A stretch of 64,000 bases of DNA from Tolypocladium sp. Sup5 PDA-1 (GCA_000750105.3 JPHH03000072.1:91852-155851), one strand, 5' to 3'; shown: positions 53,961 through 63,977, counted from the first letter of the stretch. Numbers and translations are program-made. Notes: generated from the sequence alone by a model not told the origin.

Positions 53961-54992
53961 TCATTCCCCTACTAATACACCTCGGAGCCGTTTTATATCG
54001 TCACAACTCGCCATGCAGCACCCCCCGACGATAATCTGCCGCCACCTGCCTCGCTCCTCCGTCCCCCGTACGACCTCTGCAAGCTGCTCCTCCCACGGAA
54101 CCCGCTCCCCGACCGTGGCGTCATCCGGCAGCTCCCACTTCTGCGTCGTCGTGTTGTAGACCTCCCCGTTTGTGCCGTCCGGGTAGAGCACCAGCGCGGG
54201 CCAGTCCCGGACGAGGCCGTCGTGCAGCAAGCCCGCTATCGCTGCTTCGTAGCGGCGCAGGAGGGCGTCTAGTTTCCAGACTTTGGTGCAGTTGATGCCG
54301 ACGCCCCAGGGCACGGCGCTGGCGACCTTGGGGTCGAGCATGGCGCGCACGGCGTCCTCGGGGGTGGCGCCGTCGGGGAGGGCCTCGGCGTCGCCTGGGT
54401 ACAGGCAGGACATCCAAAAGGGCACGGAGCTCAGTTCGGGGACGGAATCGAGGGCCTGCCGCATCGCCTCGATCTCGTCGACGCGCGGGATGGTCTCGAG
54501 GGCGACGTAGCCGACTCGCGACGACAACTCGGGCACGGCCGCGAATAGGCGCATACGTTCCAGATGCCACTCCCGCAGCGCCGCCCGCGACCCATGCGCA
54601 TCGTCGTACGCGCCGCTGTACTCCTGGCTGGGGATCATGCACGCGCCGTACGGGCCCACGCTCAGCGCGACAGCCGCATCCCTCCCCGTCGCCCGCGCGG
54701 CGATGTGCACCGCGGCGTCGACGTAGCCCGGGATCTGCGCGCGCCCGATGCCCTGCGGGAACGCGGCCGTCCTGGTGCCCGCGAAGCCGGCGACGGAGAC
54801 CTGGTACGTGGCGGTGAGGAGCACGTCGACGGGGACGCCGCGGCCAAAGTCGGCCTGGCAGGCGAGCAGGGTGTCCGGGTCGGAGACGAGCAGGTGGGCG
54901 GACCAGAGCGGGGTGGCGGGGGAGAAGGCGAGGTTGTACTTTTGCTCGAGGGCGGTGCCGAGGCCGCCGTCTAGGATGAGGATGGGCGTCAT
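53961..54992 (-). CDS. Homocysteine S-methyltransferase (Mht1/Sam4-like)
   Basis: Single exon, 343 residues from the ATG at 54990-54992. The frame is open upstream to 55340, but the family begins with TPILILDGGLGTALEQ, so the later ATG is chosen. Zinc ligands of the family are seen in VGINC and the GGCC pair near the C-terminus (IIVGGCCMASCDDI). LLTATYQVSVAGF and VALETIPRVDEIEAM are further landmarks. The enzyme methylates homocysteine to methionine using S-methylmethionine or S-adenosylmethionine. It lies tail-to-tail with the FAD oxidoreductase. Confidence 0.93.
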   Translation of the reverse strand: MTPILILDGGLGTALEQKYNLAFSPATPLWSAHLLVSDPDTLLACQADFGRGVPVDVLLTATYQVSVAGFAGTRTAAFPQGIGRAQIPGYVDAAVHIAARATGRDAAVALSVGPYGACMIPSQEYSGAYDDAHGSRAALREWHLERMRLFAAVPELSSRVGYVALETIPRVDEIEAMRQALDSVPELSSVPFWMSCLYPGDAEALPDGATPEDAVRAMLDPKVASAVPWGVGINCTKVWKLDALLRRYEAAIAGLLHDGLVRDWPALVLYPDGTNGEVYNTTTQKWELPDDATVGERVPWEEQLAEVVRGTEERGRWRQIIVGGCCMASCDDIKRLRGVLVGE

Positions 54993-56295
54993 GGTTGGAC
55001 GGGGGTGGGTTGTTTGGCAGAGGGCTGTGTGTCTGTGGTGCGGAGGACAGGGAGTTGTGCGGGATCGGTTCGGATCTGGAGGTTGGCTTCCGGAGGTTTG
55101 TGCCGGACCCGCAGCGGGGATGGAGGGAGCGGATCCGGAGGGGCCCGGCTTCGAAGGCCGAGGGGGGTGCTTGCTGCCTTTGGTGCATGAATGTCCGAAA
55201 TTGTTTAGTTGGCTCTGGCATATTTTCATGTATTTCGGGTTGAATAAGCGGCATGTGTATTCATCAACTAGATGCGCATATACAGATCTCTCACACTCCG
55301 TCGCTGTGACCAAGCTGCCAGCCCAGGGCTCGCGGTCCATGAGACCGCCGACGAGGTCGGTTCCACAACGTCACTGCAGGCTGTTTGCCATGAATTGCGC
55401 CGAACCGAGAGGAGGTGCAAACCTGAAGACTGTGGGCTGCGGATGACCCGTGCTGGGCATGGCCCATGAACAAAGGCTGCACTCCGGCTGTCCCTTGCAA
55501 CCAACCACCTCTTTGTTGAAGTAGCGTCAACACATCAAGGGTTAGTGAATCACGCACAACTCCTGGGTTCAATGGCATGCCACAGTTACGAAGCCGCTTA
55601 TTTTGCTAACTGTACGATATTCAAGCGAACGACATCATGAGCGTGGCGACCTGTTCAAGTTAAACGTTCACTGCCAACATTAAGTTGGCAGCTCGGAACA
55701 TGAAGGACCAGGTCAAGGGTGTGTGGCAACAGTTGAATCAGGGAACCGGCTCTAGGGAACCAGCTCGCTGTAACTCACAGGACGCTGTACGTAGCACAGG
55801 TTTGCCACTCGGTTGAACAGGAACTGAACAGGTGCTGGGGGACTGGGGCACCCTGTTGTGAACAGAAGCGAGCCTGTGAGCCCAGGCAAACTGACCTTGG
55901 TCCGTGATTCACAGCCCCCCCGCGAGTACAAATTTCTCGCTAGACCCAGCTTTGTTTCCATTTTTCTTTCCTTCTCCCATCACCACTCTGGTTACTCCTG
56001 ACTTGCAGTTTTCACCCCGCCGACGACTGCATCCATCAGGGGATACGGATACAGCGCAACGAGCGACAACGAGTGTGAGCATATCCCATCCTGCCCCTAG
56101 CATACCAGTTCCTTGAGATCCCTGGCCACCGACTGTCTCTTACCCTCATCACAAAGACGATGTACTGACCTGCCGATAACAGCTCTATCGCGGCCTTCCG
56201 CTCGACTCGTCCGCTCTTTTCGACCCGTCAGCTCAGCTCGCAAGGTGAACAAGGCGACCGGGCATCGAGCTCTCCCCTAAGTGCCGACCACCAAG
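54993..56295. other. Intergenic, 1.3 kb
   Basis: Divergent region upstream of the methyltransferase and of the PP1-motif protein. No gene recognised. A CT-rich leader precedes 56296. Confidence 0.4.
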
Positions 56296-57624
56296 ATGGC
56301 CTCCGTCACCTATGCAGACCCGATCATCAGCCACGGGAGGACCTGCGCATCCCCTCTCTCCCATCGCGGCCCGCCGCTCAAAGGCATTTTGAAGAAGCCG
56401 AGACTGCAGCCAGCGCCGCAGCTGCGAGGGGGCCAATGTGAACCCAGCACCGCTGCCGACTGTGAGCATCACTCCCTCCAAGAACAGGATGCCATTGTCC
56501 AGCTGCTAACCATTGGAGTAGTCAAAGACAGCTTCGCAGCCCACTACCTGGAGGAGATGTCCTGGTTGGTTGATAGTCTGGAGGGTTACAAGTACGGGCT
56601 GTACGGCGCCAAGTAGGATTGGCTGTACTCAATGCATGTTCCCTCCGTCCATGGCTGGCACCACCATTACCCAGCCGATGGACACGACAAGTCCGCCAAG
56701 GTGTCGTTCGCCGAGCACCGAACGGTCAAGCTCTACTTGACCGAGAAGCCGATGGTGGCTCCCTATTATGCGAGCCATGACCCTCATCATCGACGCGTCA
56801 CGGCCGACGAGTACACGGCCGACGACCTGAGCCTGCTGGCCTACGGGCTGGAGGATACCAGCGTAGCAGGACAGGAACAGGAGGCCGGGCTGGCCGACGA
56901 CCGAGCGGCTAGCGGAGAGGGCAGCGACGACACCGAAGCGGCCCCTGTCGTCGACTACCTGGACGTCGTGCCCTGGAAGCAGACACCCATCGAGTGGGAG
57001 TTGGATTTCGAATTGGGCAGATGCCGGGCTGTTGAGTCGGCTTTTGCAGATGTTGCCGCGAAGTTGGACCCGGAGTCTTCCGACGACGAACCAGAGCTTC
57101 TGGACACGGGCAGCGACTCAGCTGATGACGTCTCTGACCGAGACTGCCCTCCTACGCCGGCCCTGAGCATCTTCGATATCGTCGACCTGAAATTCTCGTC
57201 GACAAGCTGGGACGACATGATGGATGAAGATGACGAATCGACAGAGTTGTCTCTCCTGGCTCCTGAAGCATCCGCGAAGGGTGTGTCTGCTATCCACATC
57301 TTTGACGGGCTCGGTGCCTCCCTCAGAGGTAGGAGTTGGGAGGAGTTGCTGGTGGAGGACGAGGAAGTGCAGGAGGCGGACACGGCGCGCCTGGCTGCAG
57401 GGCTGCAGAAGGGTAAGATTGGGATTTTCGACGGTCTGGGCAAGGGCTTGAAGGGGACTAGCTGGGATGACGTGGTAGAGGAGGATCTCGCCCTGCGTAA
57501 CTCAGCCTCGACGCTCGACTCGACTATCTACAGTGAGCCTAGGGGGATTTATATCTTTGATGGCTTGGGTCGCGGGATAAAGGGCAGGAGCTGGGCAGAC
57601 CAGGTGGACGATGAGTGGCAGTAG
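56296..57624 (+). CDS. Repeat protein with SILK and RVxF PP1-docking motifs, unknown function
   Basis: Proposed exons: 56296-56461, 56522-56584 and 56675-57624 (392 residues). Intron 1 (60 bp, GTGAGC..GAGTAG, branch GCTAAC) is convincing. Intron 2 (90 bp) uses a weak donor, GTTACA, and is inferred from frame and from motif order. Otherwise there would be two frames, the first stopping at 56616 and the second starting at 56632. Residues 30-33 are GILK inside LKGILKK (a SILK motif, as in inhibitor-2). Residues 85-88 are KVSF (an RVxF motif). The C-terminal half has four repeats of IFDGLGxxLxGxSWxDxV type starting at residues 242, 285, 327 and 370, about 43 residues apart. The rest is acidic. 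It may regulate protein phosphatase 1; no family name was recognised. Confidence 0.65.
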
Positions 57625-58368
57625 ACTTAACCAGGAAATACGTGTATCCGTGTCATCTCTTTCAAGCCTTAAGGGAGTCGCAAGTTGATTCATGACAAGA
57701 CAAAGTCAGGGTTTCGTACGTCAACAAGCCTTTATTCCTTTTCTCCATCAGTGAAAGTTTGCGCATCTTCGCCAGTGCCAGAACTGATATACGAGCTCGT
57801 GTCCACCCAAGTCCAAGAGAGTCTCGACATCTGCGAGGGAAAGGGAGGCATTGTGTGACGGTTGGGGTTCCCAAGGGATAAACCGTAGGTTTATGTTGGC
57901 TGAAAGGCCAGGGCGTCGAGTCACGTAGGTGATGGATTAGAGATTTTGTTGGGGTGACGGAACAGACCCAGGATCAACAAAAGAAAGTATGAAAACTACA
58001 AAAAGACGGAGGAAGACCAGGCAGGGGCTTGGAGGTACATGGAAATGTAAAGGGTATCTGTGGCCGTAAGAACAGATGGTCTCCCATCATCATTCAGTCT
58101 CAGGAATCAAGTCCTTGGCTTTTCTTCCTATTTTTACAAACAGGTAATCGCTTTATCCGTGTCTCTAACGCGTGAGAAGGTGAGATAATTGACTGGTAAA
58201 GACTCTTGATTTCTAGCTAAATGAGTGGAAAAGAGCTTCCTTTTATCTGTGCCGTTGAGGCCTGTGATGCCTTGTAATCCAACGTTGGCTGCGTGTTAGT
58301 CGTGTTGGTGGCGTTAGACTTCGCGATTGAGGCGTTACAGCTTCAATTGAGTCCCGAGTCATCAATGC

Positions 58369-58440
58369 AACGAGGCTTCATTTATCAATGTAAGAAGGCA
58401 ACGAGGCTTGATTATCAATGTAAGAAGGCAACGAGGCTTG
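58369..58440 (+). repeat. 30 bp direct repeats beside the left inverted repeat
   Basis: The unit AACGAGGCTTGATTATCAAT plus GTAAGAAGGC recurs with a 30 bp period: ACGAGGCTT starts at 58370, 58401 and 58431 (within one base). The third copy merges into the left inverted-repeat arm. Confidence 0.85.
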
Positions 58441-58500
58441 ATTCCTGAATGCACACACCGAGTCATCAATGTGATGTGGCGGTTGTGCGGTGGATGTGAC
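58424..58500 (+). repeat. Left arm of a 77 bp inverted repeat
   Basis: The 77 bases from GAAGGCAACGAGGCTTGATT to GCGGTGGATGTGAC reappear in reverse complement at 63901-63977 with a single mismatch (G to A in ATTCCTGAATG). The match stops sharply at the inner edge (58500) and continues outward in degenerate form. Confidence 0.96.
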
Positions 58501-58722
58501 AGTCTCGGCCTTCTTCAGCTGTGTCAAGGGGGTCCGTGCGAGGGCGCGACAGCAACACTATTACTCGTAGCTTCAGCACCCAGGTTCAGCGCCTTCTTGG
58601 CACCTGGTACAGGATAAATAGCCGGTCCCATCCGTAGTTCGGCCGTGCTGCTCCCCCCACGCGGTTCATGCCATTCTCCTCTCAACTCACACGGAACAAC
58701 TACCCGCTATTACAACTCCGCC

Positions 58723-59763
58723 ATGCCTCCACGTATCCAGGATGTGGATGACTCTGATAGCGATGATAGCATTGGACCCGTTGAGCTACCCGATGGCCGC
58801 TTGATCTGCCGTCGCCACGGCTGGACAGTTTGCCATTACTGCTCCGTCGACTTTAGCTTCATGGACGAGCTGTTGGAGGACCCAGAGGAACGGCTTGAGC
58901 GCGAGACCAACGAGCTCTACGAGCAATTGAGCCATGAAAACCGGGTTGAGATTGATGCGCGATGGCGTCCCCCGCCCTCGACGCGTGCAAACGCTCAAGC
59001 CTCACCCAAGTCAAACAACCAGTCAGACACCGGAAACGATGCTCGGCTACTCATCATCAATGCAGGCGCATCGCTGCAACCTGACGGCTATGCCATCAGA
59101 CGAGGCACAGGACACGTCTTCCCCACCAAATTCACCCCGCCGTCGGCGACATCCACCCCAGGTGAATTGTTCACAGCGGGCATTGGACGTCGAGCGAGTC
59201 CGCCTGTGGCTCGGTTCATCCGCCGGGACGATCCGGAGAAAGCTTTGATCTATGCCGATGGGGCCTGTCTCAACAATGGACAGGCCAACCCAAAGGCGGG
59301 ATGGGCATTCGTCTTCAAACCCGAGACTAACCAACCCGCTGGGATTGTGTCTGCCCGCCTCGAGAAGAAAGGACCCTTCGGAGATCAATCCGCCCAGACC
59401 AGCAACCGGGCTGAGCTACGAGCCGTCCTCGGTGCACTCCGCTTCCGGCAGTGGGTAGGCGAGGGCTTCACAACATTGGTTTTCGCTACTGACTCCGCAT
59501 ATGTGGCTGACGGCGCCACCACGTGGGTTCGCGGCTGGGTACGCAATGGATGGAAAACCCGCTCGGGCGCCGAGGTGAAGAACCGGGATCTGTGGTCAAT
59601 GCTTCTTGGAGAGGTTGAACGGTGGGATTCTCGGGGCTTGAAGATCCAATTCTGGAAAATTCCCCGAACGCTGAATGTGGCGGCGGACCGCGCGGCGAAG
59701 CAAGCTGCAGAGAAGGAGGAAGATGTGGATGAGTACCGTGAGATCATGGGTTTGCTCACATAA
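58723..59763 (+). CDS. Stand-alone RNase H-like protein
   Basis: Single exon, 346 residues from the ATG at 58723; the open frame upstream begins with a non-ATG codon and was not used. The C-terminal domain (residues about 170-335) is an RNase HI fold with acidic residues in the expected places: Asp in LIYADGACL, Glu in NRAELRAV, Asp in FATDSAYV and Asp in NVAADRAAKQ. The N-terminus has a small Cys/His motif (CRRHGWTVCHYC) and an acidic start (DVDDSDSDDS). RNase H cuts RNA in RNA/DNA hybrids. No reverse transcriptase lies beside it, so it is not simply a retrotransposon domain. It is the first gene inside the inverted-repeat pair. Confidence 0.88.
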   Translation: MPPRIQDVDDSDSDDSIGPVELPDGRLICRRHGWTVCHYCSVDFSFMDELLEDPEERLERETNELYEQLSHENRVEIDARWRPPPSTRANAQASPKSNNQSDTGNDARLLIINAGASLQPDGYAIRRGTGHVFPTKFTPPSATSTPGELFTAGIGRRASPPVARFIRRDDPEKALIYADGACLNNGQANPKAGWAFVFKPETNQPAGIVSARLEKKGPFGDQSAQTSNRAELRAVLGALRFRQWVGEGFTTLVFATDSAYVADGATTWVRGWVRNGWKTRSGAEVKNRDLWSMLLGEVERWDSRGLKIQFWKIPRTLNVAADRAAKQAAEKEEDVDEYREIMGLLT

Positions 59764-60046
59764 TATCGACATCAAGCCGTATGCGATGGTGGTGGACTAC
59801 ACCCTTGATCGAAGACTAACAAAATGTATATGCCACTCGTCTCTTCCCAAATAGCATCAATTCTAAATGCCCATATGTACGAGATCCTTCCTCGCAGAGC
59901 CGAGGATTCTGTCATTGCTGGCTCAAGATGGCTCGTGATGAATGCGCAGCCCCTGAATGTCGACAAACACTCATTTGTCTACTGTACTCTCAACAGTTTG
60001 CGTACCTTCATGATTCCCAGAATTGATCGATATCAAGCCAAAAGTG
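59764..60046. other. Intergenic between convergent RNase H-like and F-box genes
   Basis: 283 bp of presumed 3' UTR sequence; nothing recognised. Confidence 0.4.
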
Positions 60047-62385
60047 TCAAACGTGTGCTTCTGTGGGCAAGGTGGTCAGCTTCTTCTGACCAGAGTTGAC
60101 GGTCAATGTGTTACGCACGTGAATGGAGTAAAACCCGACGACTACACTGCCAGATGGTGTCACTGGGGTCCAATCCAACTTGTCGTTGTGGCCGGGAGGC
60201 GGGGGAAAGACACCCCCTCTCCCTCGGTTTGTACGGATCTAAATCGTTCATTAGTACATAAAGGTAGAGAATGGTGGAATTCCTTGGGCTCACCTTGAAG
60301 CCACAAATATGGCTCTCGAATTCCTGGACTTCTATACTTTCGACTCGTTCACCGCCAGGGCCATCAATGGATAGTGTAACGTGGAAATCCTCAGACGGTG
60401 CAAATGTCCGTGGCATGGCGTCCGGGTATGGCCCGAGCCGCCCAAACGATCGGGACTCGCCATTGCTGTAGACGAACTCGAGCCCGGTAATACTGCTCAC
60501 ATCAAAGATCCACACCGCAATCTCGACGAGTTTGGAGAGGTCTTCGCCGGCCGGGCCGCCAAATAGCACAGTTGAGAAGGGCAGGTAAACAGTCTTATAT
60601 GAGGTTGTCGGATAGTCATTGCCCGTTCCGTCGAATCGCAGGTGTTTGGCGGGAACGTCGGGACTCCAGAGGCAGATATTTCGAAAGGGATATTCTTCTG
60701 CAGGAGTCTCAGACTGAATCTGGTTTGAAGAAGAGGTGGAGATGCTTAAAGAAACCAGTTTGAAGCCCTGTAGACTGTTAGAGAATGCTCATGACCACTC
60801 ATCCGTCGTTTTGTGTAAATGTTACTGAACAGTTTGACTTGGCGAGGCCGAGAGATGGGCGTGACTCACATCGAACTCCCCCTTGAGAGAGGAGATGCTG
60901 TTGCCCCGGTCATCTGCTAAACACCACTTGGGAACATTTTCGTGCTCTCCAACCCAGGAGGATAGAGTGCCATCTCCCATTAGTACGGCGATGCCTTTGA
61001 TCCCTGTTTCATCAAGCGCAAGATGAAATCCCAGCGCGCCCAACCCTGGGGTATGCTGGGATGACGGGGACAGAAGGATGGCAGTCTCGCAATGTGAATT
61101 GATGTAGCCGAGACACATTTCTTGTCCACTGTGGCATTGAAAACGTAATCCCGAAAGGAAGATTCCGGTATGAAGTCGAACGCACGACACGAATAGTTTC
61201 GAAATCCCAAACCACGGCTCCATGTTGATCATGCGACATCGGAGGGCCCTACATCCTTCAGAAAACAAGTCCGTTGGGCCCTGTAAGCACCGGCTTGCCG
61301 TGAGCCATGGCAGATGGTCCTGGCCCCCAGTCGCATCGAAGAAGCATTTCAGTGGATGGCCTGCACAGGAGTCGAGCGATAAGTGGCGCAGCAGGCTCCG
61401 TATCAATGATGCAAGGCCCCAAATACGTCGCCGATTCACCAAGTTTGGGCAACTATGCGCGGTAGCTTGGATGCCAAGATACAAGTCCTTCCAGGACTTG
61501 GGCTTAGTGCTCCAGGCTTCGAATATATAGTGGTATTCGCGCCCTTTTGAAAATCTGGATGCCCAGAATGCCTCGGGCAGTCCAGCACTGGCGACGGCGG
61601 GTGAAGAAAGCCTCAGGACGCAAGCGTCCTTTGATGAAAGTCCGGTGAGAAGCGATTGGAGAATTTCAGTCGGGAGGATTCGGAAAGGGTCATACTTTTG
61701 TGAGGCATCTGCCGGGCAAATATTACCCACTTTGTCAAGTTCGTCGTCGTCCCCGTCGGGAGCATCCGTGGCACTCATGAGGTGACGAATAACAGGGACG
61801 TTCATGGGGTCAAGTCGAAGGCCACAAGACGGGTCTGCCGTCCAGAATCGAGGAGCCAGCATGAGCGTCGATCCCGACCTTTCATACTGCGCCGCACCGC
61901 CGTACTCATGACCCCAATCTAAAAGACCATCCGGGCTAGTGTGCATGGACAAGCAAGCATGAAACAGATCTCGAAGTGATGGAAGTGATGGCCGGAACAA
62001 CGTGGCCATAAGCTGCCAGCAGGCTGCGTGGAATCCGAAGCCCCAAAACGGACGCGGGTCATATCGAGGGTTCGGGTGTATAAAGTTTTTGAAGGATATT
62101 CTCGACAGGTCAACATCGATGATGTCTGCAGGATGCGGGCTTTGTTCATCGTATCGACTGCCGGAATCTGTCGGAGCTCTGTTCTCAAATTGATCGCAGA
62201 TGCCAATTCCTGAGAGGCGCACCTCGTCCCAACGGTCGTCTTCGGTATAAACTAGAGTAAAGTGAGACCAGGTCTTGTGTGGAGGGTGAGGTGAGGCCAG
62301 AATACCTGCCCGAAATTCTCGTAACCATACTTCTGCGCTGCCATGATCGAAGGGGGTTCCGCAAAGCGCAAAAAAACGATGGCAT
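60047..62385 (-). CDS. Fungal F-box-type protein (DUF7600-like), 5' end out of frame
   Basis: Exons 62306-62385 (uncertain), 60870-62251, 60294-60767 and 60047-60238, with introns of 54, 102 and 55 bp. Joins give FRAVYTEDDRWDEVRLSG, LKGEFDGFKLVSLSI and GFKIRTNRGRG. An F-box-like stretch lies at FRILPTEILQSLLTGLSSKD. The arrangement (WLREFRA at the start, F-box in the middle, VVVGFYS near the end) is that of a large fungal family of uncharacterised F-box proteins. The ATG at 62383-62385 is one base out of frame with the rest because of a T7 run (62370-62376, plus strand A7). With six bases the total would be exactly 709 codons. Either the gene is newly broken, the run is miscalled, or an upstream exon is missing. 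Codons are less G/C-biased than elsewhere. Confidence 0.7.
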
Positions 62386-63185
62386 GCTGACGGCGGCTCA
62401 GAATGGGGAAGCGCAGCGGGATGCTTGCGAGATGGCGATGTATAAAATAGAGATGACTAGCTTATTGTGAGAAGACTGACGTGTGAAAAATCCGGAAGAC
62501 TTGGCGTATTATTACAGCTACAGATGCCTCGGGGCAACCTTCATGTGAGTATGGTGGTGTTGTTGGGCGTCCAGAGTCGATGGACAGGGGAACTCGTGTT
62601 AGGTACTCAGCGGACTCAACTCACATGGACGCACCATGTCAATTTGCCCCACTTCTGCCTAATCTAAGGCCTGTTCACCTCTGCACCCAAGAACTTCTCA
62701 TGACTCTGCTCACCTTGAGCATCGAGGCATCACACGTACAGCCTGGCCTATATGACGGTCGTCGAAGGTAAAGGGCAATGTCTTGTTGAGGATTAGACTG
62801 ATACCATTTCGTGCGTGAGTCCTCCTCATCATCATCTAATGTGTGTCCATCTAATAGCCTGAAGACTTTCACCTCCACAGCGATTGTTTGGTGGCAAGAA
62901 TCACGCTTGAACGGAAACGAGCTCTTTACTCGTTGCTTAGAAAGGTACAGCTCTGCCGCCAGGAGTCCAGACATCGCTTTACCACGATTGTGTCTTCAAA
63001 CTTGAGGGGATTTTGGCGCTGGCCACTTGAACTCTTCCAACATGGGTCGATTAATCTGGGCGAAGGAGGACCCAGCCAATACCGTACGTTGATCTTAAAG
63101 TAGCGCAACCCATCATGATATTTAACGCCGGGCGATCACAGTACTATGCAGTGGACATCGTCGCCTTTTTCATCGACAACTGCCT
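62386..63185. other. Intergenic, 800 bp, inside the inverted-repeat pair
   Basis: Short frames on both strands without recognisable motifs. Possibly decayed coding sequence; no intact gene supported. Confidence 0.4.
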
Positions 63186-63554
63186 TCAGGCTGGCAAACC
63201 AGCAGGGGCGCCGTCCTGGGTCTCAATCAAAGGTCTGATCTGAGACATGAGGCTGCTGCGAACACCTGAACCCTCCGAGATGAGCATGGACTCGGCCGTC
63301 TTTAGTATCTCCTCTTGGAAGCCACGGCGCTCCCAATGGGTCCAGTTGTCCGTCGCCTGGAACACATCCGAGATGACCTTGGGCAGCCGCCTGTTTCGGC
63401 TCAGATGTTGCTCGTTTGCCAGGGGGGACGTCTCGCGGAACGTGTCGCTATAGTACGCCGTCACGAGATCATCGAAACTCTCGAATCCCGCCGCCTCGAC
63501 GTGCTGCATGATGCCCTCGAACCTCTGATCCAGGGACACGGTCCCGGGAGGCAT
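63186..63554 (-). CDS. Short conserved fungal protein, probably N-terminally truncated
   Basis: A 122-residue frame from the ATG at 63552-63554. The sequence RFEGIMQHVEAAGFESFDDL, then VTAYYSDTFRETSPLA and NRRLPKVISDVFQATDNW, resembles the C-terminal helical region of a widespread, uncharacterised fungal protein group. I recognise the pattern but cannot name a function. Full-length relatives as I recall them have more N-terminal sequence, so this copy is probably the 3' part of a longer gene cut by rearrangement. It is divergent from, and nearly abuts, the pseudogene at 63560. It may not be expressed as a functional protein. Confidence 0.5.
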   Translation of the reverse strand: MPPGTVSLDQRFEGIMQHVEAAGFESFDDLVTAYYSDTFRETSPLANEQHLSRNRRLPKVISDVFQATDNWTHWERRGFQEEILKTAESMLISEGSGVRSSLMSQIRPLIETQDGAPAGLPA

Positions 63555-63559
63555 CGGGG

Positions 63560-63890
63560 GTGGTCTCAAAAGTTTGGAGCCTTATCCTAAGCCGCACCTT
63601 CAAAACCTGTGACTTATTTGCGGTTATCTTTGAAACGAGCTTTAAAAGGCCCGACTACTTTGCCTCATACATCACCCGACGACCTGGAGAAAACGGTCTA
63701 CTTGAGGTAAAGTTCATGTCTGTTGAATGCCATGCCCTAGGGCCGGAAGGACTGAACGCCAGTTGGCGTACTGCTACCGACGATCTGAAGGACTACCTTG
63801 GGCGTCTCCGTTCAAACCCCGGCGGGATGTGGGGGGCCATAGCTGTTGGAAAGTAGGTGTAGTTCTACGTCTGGAGCGATGGATGCCTGA
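63560..63890 (+). pseudogene. Fragment of an uncharacterised fungal protein with two in-frame TAG codons
   Basis: The frame encodes HALGPEGLNASWRTATDDL, then SNPGGMWGAIAVGK, followed by TAG, Val, TAG and FYVWSDGC in the same frame. The conserved pattern in fungal relatives, as I remember it, is WGAIAIGKxVxFY, so the two stops sit inside a conserved motif. The frame then breaks off about where the right inverted-repeat arm begins (63901). No start codon or upstream domain is evident. Both TAGs could derive from CAG by C-to-T change. Confidence 0.6.
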
Positions 63891-63900
63891 CGATGATGAT

Positions 63901-63977
63901 GTCACATCCACCGCACAACCGCCACATCACATTGATGACTCGGTGTGTGCATTTAGGAATCAAGCCTCGTTGCCTTC
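63901..63977 (-). repeat. Right arm of the 77 bp inverted repeat
   Basis: Reverse complement of 58424-58500 with 76 of 77 bases identical. Similar but degenerate sequence continues to the window end (AGCCTCG at 63994-64000), mirroring the direct repeats beside the left arm. The window ends before the outer limit. Confidence 0.96.

Larger units (their letters stand above)
57625..58722. other. Intergenic, 1.1 kb, with inverted-repeat arm and direct repeats
   Basis: Contains the 3' side of the repeat protein, then the direct repeats and left inverted-repeat arm listed separately, then the RNase H-like promoter with a TATA-like ATAAATA (about 58613-58620). Confidence 0.5.

Noticed and set aside
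54993..55340. N-terminal extension of the homocysteine methyltransferase
   Set aside because: Frame is open but the residues are Pro/Ser-rich without targeting features, and the family begins at the later ATG.
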